Shown here: positions 32,866-45,579 of the stretch, in pieces | How positions within the stretch are numbered: the stretch's first letter is position 1 | How the letters are laid out: each line of letters opens with the position of its first letter | NCBI GenBank assembly: GCA_022605425.2 | Contig: JAKIMF020000005.1 | Coordinates: 406,501-470,500, forward strand | Direction: 5' to 3' | Origin: Hamiltosporidium tvaerminnensis | Taxonomy: Eukaryota > Microsporidia > Dubosqiidae | DNA: 64,000 bases | Made by a program: the position numbers and the translations under genes | Notes under the pieces: generated by a model | Database searches by the model: none | What the model saw: only the letters and a program-made list of their open reading frames with translations | What the model was told of the DNA's origin: nothing

Positions 32866-33129
32866 ATACAATGAAATTCTTTTATTGTAAAAAAAAATAT
32901 AATGCAAGATTTTTTTCTCTTCTTCTGTTTTAAATTCTTTCTTTTTCTTCGTTCTGTTGTAATATTTTTTTTATGTTTTCTTTTTAATATTTTAGTAAAT
33001 TTTATATTTCAGTATTATGCTCACTTCAAAGTTCATAAATTTTTAAGGTTGTTTTTCCAACTTTTTCGTCTCTGTTTGTTCCTATGTTAAGTTGGTGTAT
33101 GTGTTTTTTGTGTTTCGCATTTGGTGTAT

Positions 33130-36100
33130 GATTTCAAACAAAACCCTTTCTAATTCTCATATGTATTTTTTGGTTATTCTAAACCTCTTCTTCCTCAGAA
33201 TAAATTAAGCTTACGGTTTTAAAGAAAGATCGACTAATTTATGCGGTTATTCTTATTAACATTTGTTGCTTAATAACGCAATATTAGTATTTATAACTAT
33301 AAAATCTCAAGTAATCGTATAAAGATTAATGCAAAAACTAAATATTAACAAAAACTTATCTAATAAGCCATAGAACAATGCTTTCTTCGCATATTACTTT
33401 CCCAAAGTCGCGATTAGACTTCTAATGCCCTTCTAATCTTTATTAGTGCAATGGTATTAAGTTTAGAATTCAAAATATGTATTTCAAATCCATCATTCCG
33501 AATTATACATAGTCTTTTATTCATGAGTTAACTTTTTTTCCGCCTACTCTTTAAAAATATATTGAGAAAGAGACTTGGAAGTACTTTTATAGGGGTAAAA
33601 TTATATTTACTAATAGAATGTAGACCTAGACCTCTCATTTTGGCGTCTATAATAATCATGCCTATATACTCTTAATATCTAGTAGTTTCCAATTTATCAC
33701 CAATTTTGCAAAAAATTCGACAATTTTGACAAATTATTCCTCTAGCGCAAAGAAGATTTCCCTCTTGAATATAACAAAATATCGCGCTTTTACGTTGATC
33801 GATATTTACTTTCGTAAGCCATATCCAAAATTGCAAACACTCAATGACTCTTTATTCTATGCTTTAATAACCTACAATGTGATATTCTAGATTTAATTTT
33901 TTAATATAAGTATTTTTGTTGAACTTGTTTTATGATAATCTCGTGAATTCTTATTCTAAAATATTTCTTTTTGGTTTTGGGTTTTTTTTGGTAATTATAA
34001 GACATGTTTTATCATCATTCTCTATCTTAATAATCACAACCTTTCTGTGTAGATATTTTTTTTATTTCATATAGGCAATCCAAGAGTGGCAAAATCATAT
34101 GTCGCTTTTTAATCATTTTACTAAGAAGATCTCTTAAGATATGAGATCTAGATAAAACAGTAGAGGTCTCTTTATATCAGACCGAACATAACTTATTTTA
34201 ACCAACCAAGCAGCACCATGTAATCTAATCCAGACAAACACACAATTTAAAGTCATATCAATTCCACATTAAAGTTAATTACGATATCGCATTTTCATTA
34301 ATCAATTAAAAATTCGTGCAATTAATTCGGTTAATAAAGTTTTTCAAATCTCGGTATAAACCCTTAATTAATTTACTATGATAGATCTTGTATTGCGCCT
34401 ACTCTGTCATTTTTTTACCACTCCGATGTATTCTTAAAGACAAACCATTTATAAGTAGCTAAATATACCACAAATATCATTTGAATCTGATTTTTCTTTG
34501 TCAAAATCTTTCTCTGATTTTACAAAGAGCTGCGATTATTCTTGTTTAAGACTATTGGAACACTATAATCAAAATTCTCTTTTTATAATGATTTAGAAGA
34601 AACAATTGGTTGGGTTGGGACATTTTGTATTAATGTCAACTTTGTACTTCTCATGAGCTTGCGGTGTAACAGATTCTTATATAACACCTAAGCAATAATT
34701 AGAAACTATCTCATTGCATAATTCCTGTTTCAATATTTTTTAATGATTTTTCGAGACCCTAATTCTAAAAATTTTATTTTTATGGTTTTCTTTGTATTTT
34801 AAGATAAAATCAATAAACTTCAGTTTTTTCTCGAATTTTATCGCATAGGTATAGTTATAAGAAAATAGGTTTTTTTACTCTAAATACTTTGACTCGCGCA
34901 ATTTTTTAATTCTCTTATAAAATATAACGTCTTAAAAACCGCTCTTTCGGCTTTTGCAACCACCCTGCACCGCTAATTAATATTCGAAGCGCAATCTCCG
35001 ATTTCAAACTCAAATAGTACAGCTCTTGTACACTCTTCTTATTGATTTATAATGATTTTACATACATTGATTTGTCTGTATGTATAAAATCTTTGTAGGA
35101 TCAACTTATGGGGATCAAATATGTATGCCAGCAAAAGAACTAATCACATGAGGTTTTACTTTATCAAAACATTTTTCAAACAAAATCATAGAAATAATTC
35201 TGAAAACTTTCAATTTTCCCAGAAATAATTATACCTTGATTAATTGTAGCCATTTTTGGTTTTGAAGACAAATTATGTTATTTATGAACTTATATTGCAT
35301 AAGAAACTTGGCCTGAAGATAATTCGAAAAAAAGTATTAAGTAATTTGAAACTTATGTGTTTTATTAATTTTCTTCATATTGTGGACATAACATTTCAAT
35401 TAGTTACGATACTTTCCATCTCGTATTTGATATGCCCAGCTAGACCACGATAATTAGCTCTATAATAGACAAACCATATTATTCCATACAGCTTAAATTC
35501 CTTTTTGTATTGTAAATATATGTTTTTTTATGCTTAAGTTTCGAAGATATGTTTTATAACCGAATCCACAAGCGAATATCTCTAGCTTAAGTTCAAATTT
35601 AACTTTCGAATGTTATATTAGCCGATTCCCTTAAGGATTACTAAGTTTCCCTACATAGTTTTTTTTTTTGAAAAATTCTTCGAAAGTACAAATATAGAAA
35701 TTCTACTTTATAGGTTTTACTTGTAAGCAACCTAGACCGAATTCTCCTCCCCATTATGCCAGGAGCAGAATTGGCCTGGTATATTCTCTGCTTTCAGTAA
35801 AAAGGGACTAAAAGAGACTGGTCCTCTAGTTTGGGATTGGGGTTAGGTTTAATAACCCACTCTTTAAAACCCCCTTGTTACGAAACCCGAAAAAGTAAAC
35901 AAACCTACCTAAAAAACTGGTGGGCAGTATGTTCGAAGGTGGCCAAGGCTCGTATGGAGCTGTAGTTCCGATGATGATGACCTACCTAGCAAATTTCTAT
36001 GACATACACGGCGTTGTAATGACCCAGATACAAGAAACTCTGTATATTCCTGATTCTTCGCAGTACTGATCCAGAATTTCTAAAACCGATTCGTTAAAGC

Positions 36101-36250
36101 TTTTTAGTTTTAAGTAATAATTTTCTACTTCCTTTCCTGAGTTCTTACTTTACTTAGATAGTTATCGCTGTAAAAAATCTACTGAATGGTATTGGCAATA
36201 AAATATGAACTCATTAGAGAATTCTATTCCAAGCTCAACGTTTCTTTCTT
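33130..36250 (-). mobile_element. Family L retrotransposon relic, long, minus strand
   Basis: Decayed copy recognised by translation of the minus strand. A reverse-transcriptase piece at about 34940-35130 includes HTYLIP and later LISGAGWLQKPKE in the positions of LTYLIP and GAVRGVQGAKEQ of the long copy. A knuckle piece at about 33670-33800 reads FCYIQEGNLLCARGIICQNC. An endonuclease piece near 33430-33510 reads IRNDGFEIHILNSKLN then LIKI. Order is consistent with one minus-strand element. The part beyond about 35450 is uncertain, and the S element at 35745-35983 interrupts it. Confidence 0.6.
35745..35983 (+). mobile_element. Family S short element
   Basis: A 239-bp copy: GAGCAGAATTGGCCTGG, TATTCTCTGCTTTCAGTAA, GACTAAAAGAGACTGGTCC, CCTTGTTACGAAACCC, GTGGCCAAGGCTCG and a clean GATGATGATGA tail. 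Flanks ACCTAGACCGAATTC (35730-35744) and ACCTAGCAAATTTC (35984-35997) are compatible with an aged target duplication of about 14 bp. Confidence 0.8.
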
Positions 36251-37542
36251 GCCTATTTAGTTTTTGTTTAATTTCACAGTTAATTTTTTTACCGTAAAGT
36301 ATCATGGCACAGCCAAACCTCGAATTATAATACCTATTAAGCTCTGTATAAACATTTGAGAGAACCTTACAAAATCATATTATATAAAAAAGGCATCATA
36401 AGACTATTTATGCCTATCTATATTACGAAATTGTTTTTTTGCCTAATGGCATTCATTAAAGCTTTAAATTAGTGTAGATTCGGTTGTTTTTAATTCTGCA
36501 CGATTTTTTGCATCAGAAACCTTAACTTATACCGGAGTTTTGTATTAGGTGAATTTAAGGGCAGGTTTAAATCTAAATATTATTGGATTTTTCCATAGTT
36601 AGATTGTTATTTTGCATAAGGAGGAAAAATCTAGAAGGATTTGAAATAAACACTTCACGTGTTTTTGCAAGCCCTTTACTTTTATTTAATTCCTCAGATT
36701 CTGTTATAGATTTTTTATATTACTTTTTTTCGTTAGTTTTTTTAAAAACTATTATTATTCTAGAGAATTATTGTACGGAATAAATATCTCCTAAGAAATA
36801 CGGTTATTTTTTATTTTTTTCATTCAAAAGAATATTCAATGCGATACGCATTATGAACATTTCTAAAATCTATAAAATAATCAATGAGTACTTCCGACCA
36901 AATAAAACCTTAAAGTACTTTAGGCGAATTACTCTTATACGATTTCAGACTTAAACCAATCGATTTAAAGAACACAAAATCATCAATCATCTTTTAAAAA
37001 ATCCAAGCTTTAAAGTGCTATATTATGTTTCACATTTGTTTTTTTAAATTATAAAAAAATCTAATTAAAATACATCAAAAAATTTTGAATAAACAATAAA
37101 AAAATTTTATAGCTATTTATTTATATTTATAAAATATCAAGGAAATTTGAGTCTAAAAAGCACGGTAACGTACTTTTTCGATTCATTTATAGGTATAATT
37201 CGATTCTAGACTTGAATTCAAAACAAATTCTTGTTTAAAATAAAATTGTTTTGCTTTTAAAACCTTTTTTATTGAAAAAAAGAGTGTAACAAATATTTTT
37301 TTTTTATACAATAGATTATAACTTTGTCTCAATTTTTTTGATTATTAATTTTTCCAATTTTAGAAAATTACTAAAATTCTAGAATTTAAAAAAATAAAAA
37401 TTAACTAAAAAAGCTTTTATTTTCTAAATTTATATTCTAAAACAAATATTTTGAATAAACTTAAACCAGAAAAGTATAAATCTAATATAAAGAATTTAAA
37501 TTATTTTTTATTAATTTTAAAAAATTTATACATAAATTTAAA
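36251..37542. other. Interval without an intact gene
   Basis: A 66-codon frame at 36583-36783 lacks motif support. The last few hundred bases are very AT-rich and form the upstream region of the next gene. Confidence 0.4.
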
Positions 37543-37944
37543 ATGTTTTTATTTTGCATTTTTTTCTTACAAATATTTACAGATAATATAGAAGTCGATA
37601 TTAGGAAGTATAAAAAAATTAAATTAAATGGAAAAGTTATAGATTTACCTAAAAATATCGAAAATGGTATTCTAAGAATTCACTATCCTGGATACAATAA
37701 ATTTAAATATTTTAAAAATGAAAATAATGATTTAGAAATAATATCTGATACAAACAATATACTTTTTAAATATGAAAAATCTGAAATATTACCATTAATT
37801 TGCTTTGTAGTATTTATATTTTCAATAGGACTCATTCCGTATCTCTTGATAATTAAAAGAAAAAAAATTAAATTTTTTTATTGGATTATATCAATAGAAA
37901 GAAAAATTATAAATTTTTTCATTCTTTATCTTTACCTCTCTTAG
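37543..37944 (+). CDS. Small predicted membrane protein
   Basis: A 133-residue protein. Residues 1-13 (MFLFCIFFLQIFT) look like a signal peptide. A soluble segment of about 70 residues follows (RKYKKIKLNGKVIDLPKNIE, then RIHYPGYNKFKYF), then a strong membrane helix (LICFVVFIFSIGLIPYLLI, about 86-104), a basic KRKKIKFF stop-transfer stretch, and a hydrophobic C-terminus. This predicts a type I membrane protein of the secretory pathway. I do not recognise the family. No CCC motif. Its last 14 codons and 3' flank recur at 53051-53157, beyond the large repeat block, so the locus seems to have been split or duplicated by insertion. Confidence 0.55.
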   Translation: MFLFCIFFLQIFTDNIEVDIRKYKKIKLNGKVIDLPKNIENGILRIHYPGYNKFKYFKNENNDLEIISDTNNILFKYEKSEILPLICFVVFIFSIGLIPYLLIIKRKKIKFFYWIISIERKIINFFILYLYLS

Positions 37945-38010
37945 AAAGATCCTAAAAATAATTTAAATACCGAAAAATTCAACTTATTAAGATTTATATA
38001 TTTTAAGATC
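37902..38010 (+). repeat. Left copy of a roughly 108-bp direct repeat
   Basis: AAAAATTATAAATTT, TTCTTTATCTTTACCTCTCTT, ATAATTTAAATAC and TAAGATTTAT(A/G)TATTTT occur here and at 53051-53157 in the same order and spacing, with somewhat over 80% identity by eye. Includes the stop codon of the membrane-protein gene. Confidence 0.8.
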
Positions 38011-38018
38011 TAATAAGT

Positions 38019-38763
38019 GAAGGGATGATAACCACGTAAAAAACTTTCTGCTTGGCAATGAGTGTGTGAAACAGGTGTGAGATCATTATTTGGATTTTTG
38101 GTGGGAATACAACCACACTACATCTTTGGTTGTTCCATGGGAGTTGTTATGAAGAGGAGAGGTCTAAGAAATGGAGAAACTTTTTCTACAAATTTATTTG
38201 TAGTTTTTTGTGTGACCAGATTACAGGCCGCAGCTGAACATGTAGGTAATTGCCATGTAAAAGCATGGGAACCTAGCCTTGCTCACTCGGGTTAGAAGAC
38301 TTAGCGCCTGGGAGATATAAAACAAAAAACCATTTAAAGCCAGGAAATCTAAGTAGCAGGTTATACCTGTTGGTATGACATTGCACTGTTTAGGTGGACC
38401 CCATGTAATTCTCTGAAATATATCTTAGCTAGAAGTTTATTGGGTTCAGCAAGTGTAGAGTAAGTGGGAATGCTGCATAGTCTTGGGGGAGCTCAGAAGG
38501 GGGGAGATTCTGCCTTCGATCACACTTTATGCAACGGAAATTAACGAACTCCGGGCAACTGCCCCGCCTATAAATTAGGTTCTACACACCTAGTAGATGA
38601 AAGGCTTTGGGACGTAGGTATCGCAGGGGTTACCGATGGAGTGTTGGGGTAGCAGTCATTTATGTTAAACCTAGAACTGCGTTAATGTCATGAAAACAAA
38701 TATAACACTTGCCACTATTATTAAAAAGATGTGATACTTTTAAATAAAGTATAGAATAGAATT
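38019..38763 (+). mobile_element. Family U element, well preserved (first of a tandem pair)
   Basis: A 745-bp copy flanked by AAGATCTAATAAGT (38005-38018) and GAGATATAATAAGT (38764-38777), 12 of 14 identical. Blocks as in the other intact copies, except that the C(TTCG)G hairpin region reads GGGGGGAGATTCTGCC here and has lost the loop closure. The 78-codon frame inside (MCETGVRSLFGFLVG) is not conserved in the copy at 48515. Confidence 0.85.
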
Positions 38764-38777
38764 GAGATATAATAAGT

Positions 38778-39500
38778 TAAGGGATGATAACCACATAAAA
38801 AACTTTCTATTTGGCAATGAGTTTGTGAAACTGGTGTGAGGTCATTATTTGAATTTTTGGTGGGAATAAAACTTACCTATATCTTCAGTTGTTCACTGGG
38901 AGGTGTTATGAGGAGAAGAGGTCTAAGAAACAGCAAAATTTTTTCTACAAATTTATATGTAGTTTTTTATGTAACTAGATTGCAGACCGCAGCCAAACAT
39001 GCAGGTAATTACCATGTAAAGGCGTGGAAACATAGCTTTGCTCACTCGGTTAGAAAACTTAGCGCCTGGGAGATATAAAAATATAAACCATTAAAAGCCG
39101 ATAGAGCTAAGTAGCAGGTTATACCTGTTTATTGACATTGTACTGTCTAGGTGAACTCCATGCAAGTCTCTGAAATATATCTTAGCTATACTTTATTGGG
39201 TTTAGAAAGTGTAGAGTAAGTGGGAATGCTGCATGATCTTGTGTGATCCTAGGGTGGGCTTCGGCCTTTGATCACACGCCATCCAACAGACATTCGGGAA
39301 CTTCAGGCAATTGCCTCGCCCATTAATTAGGTAATACACACCTAGTAGATGAAGGGCTTTGAGAAGTAGGTATCGCAGGGGATACTGATGGAGTGTTGGG
39401 TTAGCAGTTTTTTATTTTAAACATAGAACTGCTTGATGTTATGAAAACAAATATAACACTTACCACTGTTTTAAAAAGATTTGATGCTTTAGAATAAAGT
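38778..39500 (+). mobile_element. Family U element, second of a tandem pair
   Basis: Directly follows the right flank of the previous copy. It keeps GGGCTTCGGCC (a stable TTCG hairpin), AGCAGGTTATACCTG and GTAGAGTAAGTGGGAATGC, but has more changes than its neighbour and ends near AGAATAAAG. No second 14-bp repeat is evident on its right side, so recombination rather than separate insertion may have made the pair. Confidence 0.85.
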
Positions 39501-39559
39501 TATTATTACATAAAATGAAAAGAGGGTGTATAATTCGACAAGAAATTACATGTTAAACT

Positions 39560-42500
39560 AATTGAAATAAAAGAATAAAATTTGGCTGAATTTTTTGAAT
39601 TTTGATTACATCATTACTAGTTCTTCTATAAATAGAAACAAAGTAAAAAAAAGATTGGTATTTATGCCGAAAAATGCTAGAAACGATTTTCCATAATATC
39701 TTTGGATATTTAATTGATTCGCCTGCATTTTAAAAGTTTCAATACTCGTTTCAGCAAAACAGATTTAGAAAACTCTGTAATTTCTTAAGTTAAGTTAAAA
39801 GAAGATAATATCATAACTTTTTACATTGCTTAAGCTGCAGTAACTACTCTAGTCTTTACACATATATAAAAACCGAAGATAAAAGTGTGTCTATAATGTA
39901 CCTGGTTTCGTTTGAAACGAAACAAGGCACTTTATACATCACCGAACTAAATCTAAAATACTTTATATTTGATTTTTTTAAAAAAAATGTTTTACAGTGG
40001 TTCAATTTATACGAATAAAGAAATTGACGACATATAAAGTAAATTGGGTTTTTAAAAAATAAAAAATAAATTAAAATCGAATTTTATCGTTCCAATAAAT
40101 ATGCCCATAATATCAATATGACTACAAATTTTGTAAAAATTATTAAAAAATACCTATCATAATAAAAAGAGAAGGAATTAAATTACTTGACATACTTGTT
40201 TAAAAAAATATATTATAGCTTGCAATAATATATTTTTTCCATTATATTGTAAAAATCCTAATATTTTGAAAATATTTTTGAAATAATTAAAACAAATCTA
40301 ACTTTCTTAGGCTGCTCTTATCTACCAATAAGAAAATTTTTTTCCTTGAGTTTCGCGAAATAAATTTTTTTAGCTATTCTTTTTAAATATTTCAGAAAAT
40401 TCGTTACCTTTTATAATATAAATGGTCTCTTAATGACTAGATTTAAACTTGTTGCACATTTTTTTAATAATTTTAATTGTATTAATTATATCACACATTC
40501 TATTTAATCAAATGCTAGAGAAATGTAAAAATTAGAAAGTTTTTTATCTAATAAATAGCTAAATTTTTTTAGAAGTGAAAATGTTATATTATTCCATGAC
40601 AATGATGCAGCCATTGGTAGCTTAGATCCAGGTTCTCAAACATTCAGTCGGTGCATTTCGATAAACCTCTATCTCCATGCAATAACTCCCATATGTAGGT
40701 AAAATATTTTGAATGGGGGATCTGGTTTTTCTTGATTGTTAATGTCAGTTGCTCGAGAGTGATCGCAGGTCTAAATAAACATCGGCTACGCCATGATACG
40801 CAGTATTATCATTTTTTTAGATTTTTGAACCCAATAGAGTGACGGATAAGATTATTTGTAGCTCATTTATTAAGATAAAGTAGTATTACAATCTCACACA
40901 TGTTGTTAATGTGCATCGCGAAGATGAATAAATACTTCGTATTTAATTCAATTACTTTATGATGTAATCCCAATGGCTTTATTAGACATTGATACGATAT
41001 GAGAATCGATAACAAGTTGTTATATTTGTGATGTATAGATTTAAAAATACGTAAGTTTTATATTTGGATATCTTTTCATGAAGATTTTGTTTACTATAAT
41101 AAAAACTAGTCACAAAGAAAGAAATTCCACCATCCAACAGGTATAATCTATTATTTACGACCTGGTTTTTTAAATAATATATTTTTGTATCTCCGAAATT
41201 CCAAGCCTTCGTAACTGAATATAAAAAGCTAAGGCTTTACGCTTTCACATCGCAATAACTTAAAATTTATTATTTCCTGTCGTATTTTATTCTGTTTCCC
41301 CGGTAAAAAATATAAACAGCTTTAATAAAATATAGACTTGAAATTGCACTAATTTTTCGTATTTAAAATGAAAATTTAAAAATTCCCAAGGTTTCAATTA
41401 GATTTTCTATCTATATGCTCGGTTTTTTTAAGAATTTCTTACTAAAAATATACTAATTTTTTGTTCTAATTTGATTTTGTCTCCCCTCTATTTTATTCTA
41501 TCACTCTCACATTTTGAATGCATTTCCTTGTTAAATTGCATAATTAGAGTAAATATATGTCAATAAAAACCGTAAAAAAAATATTTTTTTAAAACCGTTT
41601 GATTTAAAGTATATTTTTGTAACTTAAGTCTTATGTTCTCAATTTTTTAAATCTTATATTTTAGATTTTGAATCAAATGCAAAAGTGTGTCATATAAAAG
41701 GGAAAAGTTAAAAAAACCAGGCAGAAGAGAAGAATATAAAAAGCGGAATAAAAAAGGATCATTTAAATTCAAATTTTTTTTTATTCTGTAATAATTTTTC
41801 TTAATTTTATTTGTTTGATTTCCTTTTTTTATAATAAATTTTATTTTTTTTTGATTTTTATAAATTCTTTTAATTTTTTTTTTATTTTAGAAGATCTTAG
41901 TTTACACAAATTTTTTAATTTATCACAAAATATATTTTTTCCCGGTAAAAAGCCATTTACCGATAAAAAAACTATAAATACGAATATTTTTTAATCCCCA
42001 TCCGATTTAGCAGTTTGTGATCTGCTGAATTTTACTTTTGGCCAGGGTAAGAACAATGGGGGGGGTCAATATAAAGTACAACATTAAATGATTAAAATAG
42101 CAACTGTAGTAGTTAAAAAATGTTTTTTATGTGCAAGCTTTTTCATGAAATATATTGGTTGATGTACCAACTCATGCTCTTTTATGCATTTTGATATATG
42201 ATTAATTCGTCTCATCATGATCTAGTTTTGTAATCCAAACCAGAGTAAAAGAAGGTCAAGAGGCCGGCTTTTCTCTAAATATAAAAGATTTTTTTATGTC
42301 TAAACATTGACCTAGATATAAATAAGTCCTTGATGGTTCTCAAAATGATGCTTGATATAAATTAGAGTTATTTACTAGATAATCACACTAAAATTTTATG
42401 TATGTTTTTCAGCAATCTATTGATAATGATTGAGGCATTTTAATTATTATGTAAGCGTTCGAAGATACAACTTATTCAATCAATGCTAAAATTGTAAAGA

Positions 42501-44880
42501 ACAGCATTCGGTCAAATCTATACGGTAATTATCTGATATAAAGTAATTTCAGCCCAGAGAGCGTGTACACAATAATTCTGATATTGTTTATTTTTCAATC
42601 TAAATAAAATTATATTTCATATTATGTGAAAACAACTAATACGTGGGATTATAGAGGATTTATGATCTAGACAAATATAAAAGCAAAAAAATTTAGATAT
42701 CATCTTCGATTTTAAAAAATACCTTGATTTTTAATGAGTAGCCAATAGCAATTTAAAAAAACGTTAGATCGACGATTATGATACATAATAAAATACCTTC
42801 TAATTAATTAAAAATATGTTTTTTGGTAATAATCTTTGCAAGAGATCTTTGGCTAAGTTAGATACTCTATATCTCTTTTATGTGAAAAATATGCATCGAA
42901 TCATAAATATCTCTGAGAATCAAAAGTAGGCTTTTACCAATCATAATAAATATGAAGCTGTTGATAATCAGGTTTCTATATACTATATATATAATCACCT
43001 AAATTAAAATATATGTAATTTTTTCAGAAATCGGAAAATATATACTTAGTTAAATTGAGAATTTATACCTCTGTTTATTTGGCTATCCATTTTCGTTATA
43101 AGATCAAAAATTTACCATTTAATAAAGCAATGTTTATTAGTCTTTAACGAAAAAATACTAGATTATATTTAATTATTTTTAAGGGACCAGGATTTTATGA
43201 ATGACTTGGTTTTTTTATAATTCGAAGCGTCAATATTGTTTTATGGTTCTTTACACCAATATATGATTATGTTTGAGCAATTTGGTCAACAATAACACCT
43301 TTAAAAATAATTAAAGGCTCAAAACCATGATCCGATTCTTTAAAAAACCCAGATAAAACTACAATAGGAAAATATTTTGCTGTTAATTTATATTTTGAGA
43401 TTTAAGAAACGAAAATTATTATAGAATTGCCAAATTAAAAAATTGTGAATAAAAATATTTTTTTTACTTCATTATGGTATTTTATCATGTGATTATATTT
43501 TAAAAGAAAAAATTCTTGTTTATGGATATTTATATCAGATCATTCCAAATTCATAAGTGAAAGTATTAAATTTTTGCATTTTTCTTCAATTTCATGAAAA
43601 GCTATAGATATGTTTTTGATATTTGCATAGAGCTTTAATTCTTCTCGATAAGTAGAAATAATTTCACCATATTCGTCAATACAAAAATTATATGCAAAAG
43701 AATCTACTCTATCTATGTGAGCAGATAATTCCATAGATTGAATAAAACATTTATTTTTTAAAGTGAAATCGTCTTTTTTTATTTTCTTTTCGAAAAAATA
43801 TCCTTTGTTAATATATTCTATAGAAAATATATTGTTTACAACCATAACTATATCTTTTCTAATTGGATTCACAAAATCCACATCTACTCTACGCGTAGGC
43901 ATTGATTTAAGGCTTAGGATAGACTGATTTTGCATATCATGAAAATTCTCTTCTATCTTTTCCGTAAATTTAATCGCAGAATACTTCAAAAAAAGTTCTT
44001 CTGATACAAAAAAAGCTTTTAATTCCTTAAGATTTTGAAAGTATATTATATATTCAGAAGAAACAATTTTTTCATAATAGAATTTTACAGTGAAAAAGTT
44101 TTAGAAGTATCCTCAGAACTTAAGAAAAAGCCATCATTTTTCAAATTATTCGAACTACTATCAAAAAAAATACAGGGGTCATGAATGACGTATTTCTAAC
44201 TTTTAGATATTTAAAAATAATTTTCTTGAATAAAAAGATATCTAAATTTGGTATTTTTCCTCGACAAATAAAGATAAATGTTTTTTGACTAAGAAAATTT
44301 GTCGCATTCATTTGGAAATCCAGACTTTTAGAGAAAATCTTTTTGATAGATTCTATATTTAAATTTTCATTCTTAAAATTGTTTATATAGTAATGAAAAT
44401 ATCTGAAGACTTTAGAAATGTCCTCGTAAATAAAATTTGTTCCGTTATTTATTACAATTTTTTCTTTCGGTTTACACATTTTTCCTTCTAAATGATTATT
44501 CAGTGCACATAAAATTTTTTTAATAATGTTCTCAGTGTTTAAATTTGAATCTTCAGACCAATCAAATTGAACATAAAAAAAATGTGTTTTTATCGTCTTA
44601 GAATGTGTGATTTTATTTATGAATCCCTCAAAATCTGCATTTGTTGTAAGATTATTTGTTTCTATGAAATATACATCATTAAATGCATTTTTAGAATAAC
44701 CAGAAAATAACTGCTCTATCAGATTAAATGCATGCTTCTCAAAATATGTAGTTTCTTCTTTATAAGGAAACATACCCTTATCTGGTATCGTTTTATTTGA
44801 CTTTGAAAGATAAATTTGTCCTACAATAAATACTATTATAATAAACATTTCTTGTTTAATTAATATTAAGATATTCATAA
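39560..44880 (+). repeat. Duplicon A (matches copy C at 58.9-64 kb and inverted copy B)
   Basis: From about 39845 the sequence follows 59390-64000 with mostly small differences; weaker matches reach left to about 39560 (ACTAGTTCTTCTATAAATAG). It holds a non-coding half (40.6-43.4 kb) and the frameshifted secreted gene on the minus strand. Segments such as 40600-41280 (GATGCAGCCATTGGTAGC onward) are almost identical in C and notably less AT-rich, but I see no coding frame or RNA family there. A conserved pair of inverted repeats, CGGTAAA/TTTACCG and AGCAG/CTGCT, lies at about 41943-42030. Confidence 0.85.
43540..44878 (-). pseudogene. Secreted protein family, copy 2, with two frameshifts
   Basis: Starts at ATG 44878 (MNILILIKQEMFIIIVF), with a hydrophobic N-terminus serving as signal peptide, and continues in frame to about 44170. 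Relative to the copy at 63073-64000 it has one A fewer in an A-run (eight versus nine, near 44162-44170) and lacks one base near 44105 (GTGAAAAAG versus GTGCAAAAAG). The frame therefore changes twice, and the middle of the gene is read in a third frame. The C-terminal 149 codons (43540-43989) are intact. The start with GTG six bases earlier is less likely. A TATA-like TTATATAAG lies about 20-30 bases upstream and there is no CCC motif. Sequencing error in the homopolymer cannot be excluded for one of the two shifts. Confidence 0.75.
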
Positions 44881-45579
44881 ACACATTTGTTTCTTTACTT
44901 ATATAATTTGTGATAATAAATTAAAAATAACAAATTGTAATTTGATTAATTAAATTTTTTAATCAATCAAATCTTAAATTCAGAACTTATGAAAATTTAA
45001 TTTAAAATCATTATTCGAGTTAGAACCAACATAAATTTGATTTTAATATAAATAATTCTAGTTTTTAGAAAAGTTCAAGTTCAATTCATATGATGAATAA
45101 TTTATATTTTTTTTAGTTTATATTAATATTCTGGTTCATAAATTTATAGTAAGGTTAATATAATACTTAAAAATACAACATTATATGCCTTTTTTTGGTT
45201 GTAGATACTTAGTTATAAGTTCTTACGGATCTTGATGTCTCCCATTTTTCCTTTTTACCTGACTCTTTTGACCAAAATCGTTCTATTTAGAAAGAAATTT
45301 TCAATATAAATTCATTTTTTTAGGAAGCCAGCTAGGTTTGAAGCATTTCGGCTCCAATAAGATCACCTTCCTGACATTAATTTCTGATATTAAAATTAAA
45401 ATGTTGTCTTAGAGAAGCTATCGCGCCGTTTATATTTATTTTTAAGATCTGTATTTAGAGTAAACTTTTGATTTGCCTTTATGTAATATCCATTCTGCTA
45501 GTCTTTCTGGTATTACCCATTACGGTTTTAAAGATTGTATAATTAGAAATTTCCGTAAGATTAATATAATCTCCAGGCT
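44881..45579. other. Interval between duplicon A and a U relic
   Basis: AT-rich upstream region of the frameshifted gene followed by mixed sequence; no gene or repeat identified. Confidence 0.4.

Noticed and set aside
32902-33090. 62-codon Phe-rich plus-strand frame
   Set aside because: A run of T-rich DNA; 'FLFFCFKFFLFL' is a composition effect.
38061-39078. Frames of 77-80 codons inside U elements starting MCETGVRSLFGFLVG
   Set aside because: Frame and length are not kept in the copies at 15810 and 48515, there is no proper ATG in most, and substitutions do not look protein-constrained.
44876-44884. GTG at 44884 as start of the secreted pseudogene
   Set aside because: An ATG lies two codons downstream and leaves a normal hydrophobic N-terminus. 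The ATG at 44886 is out of frame and stops at once.
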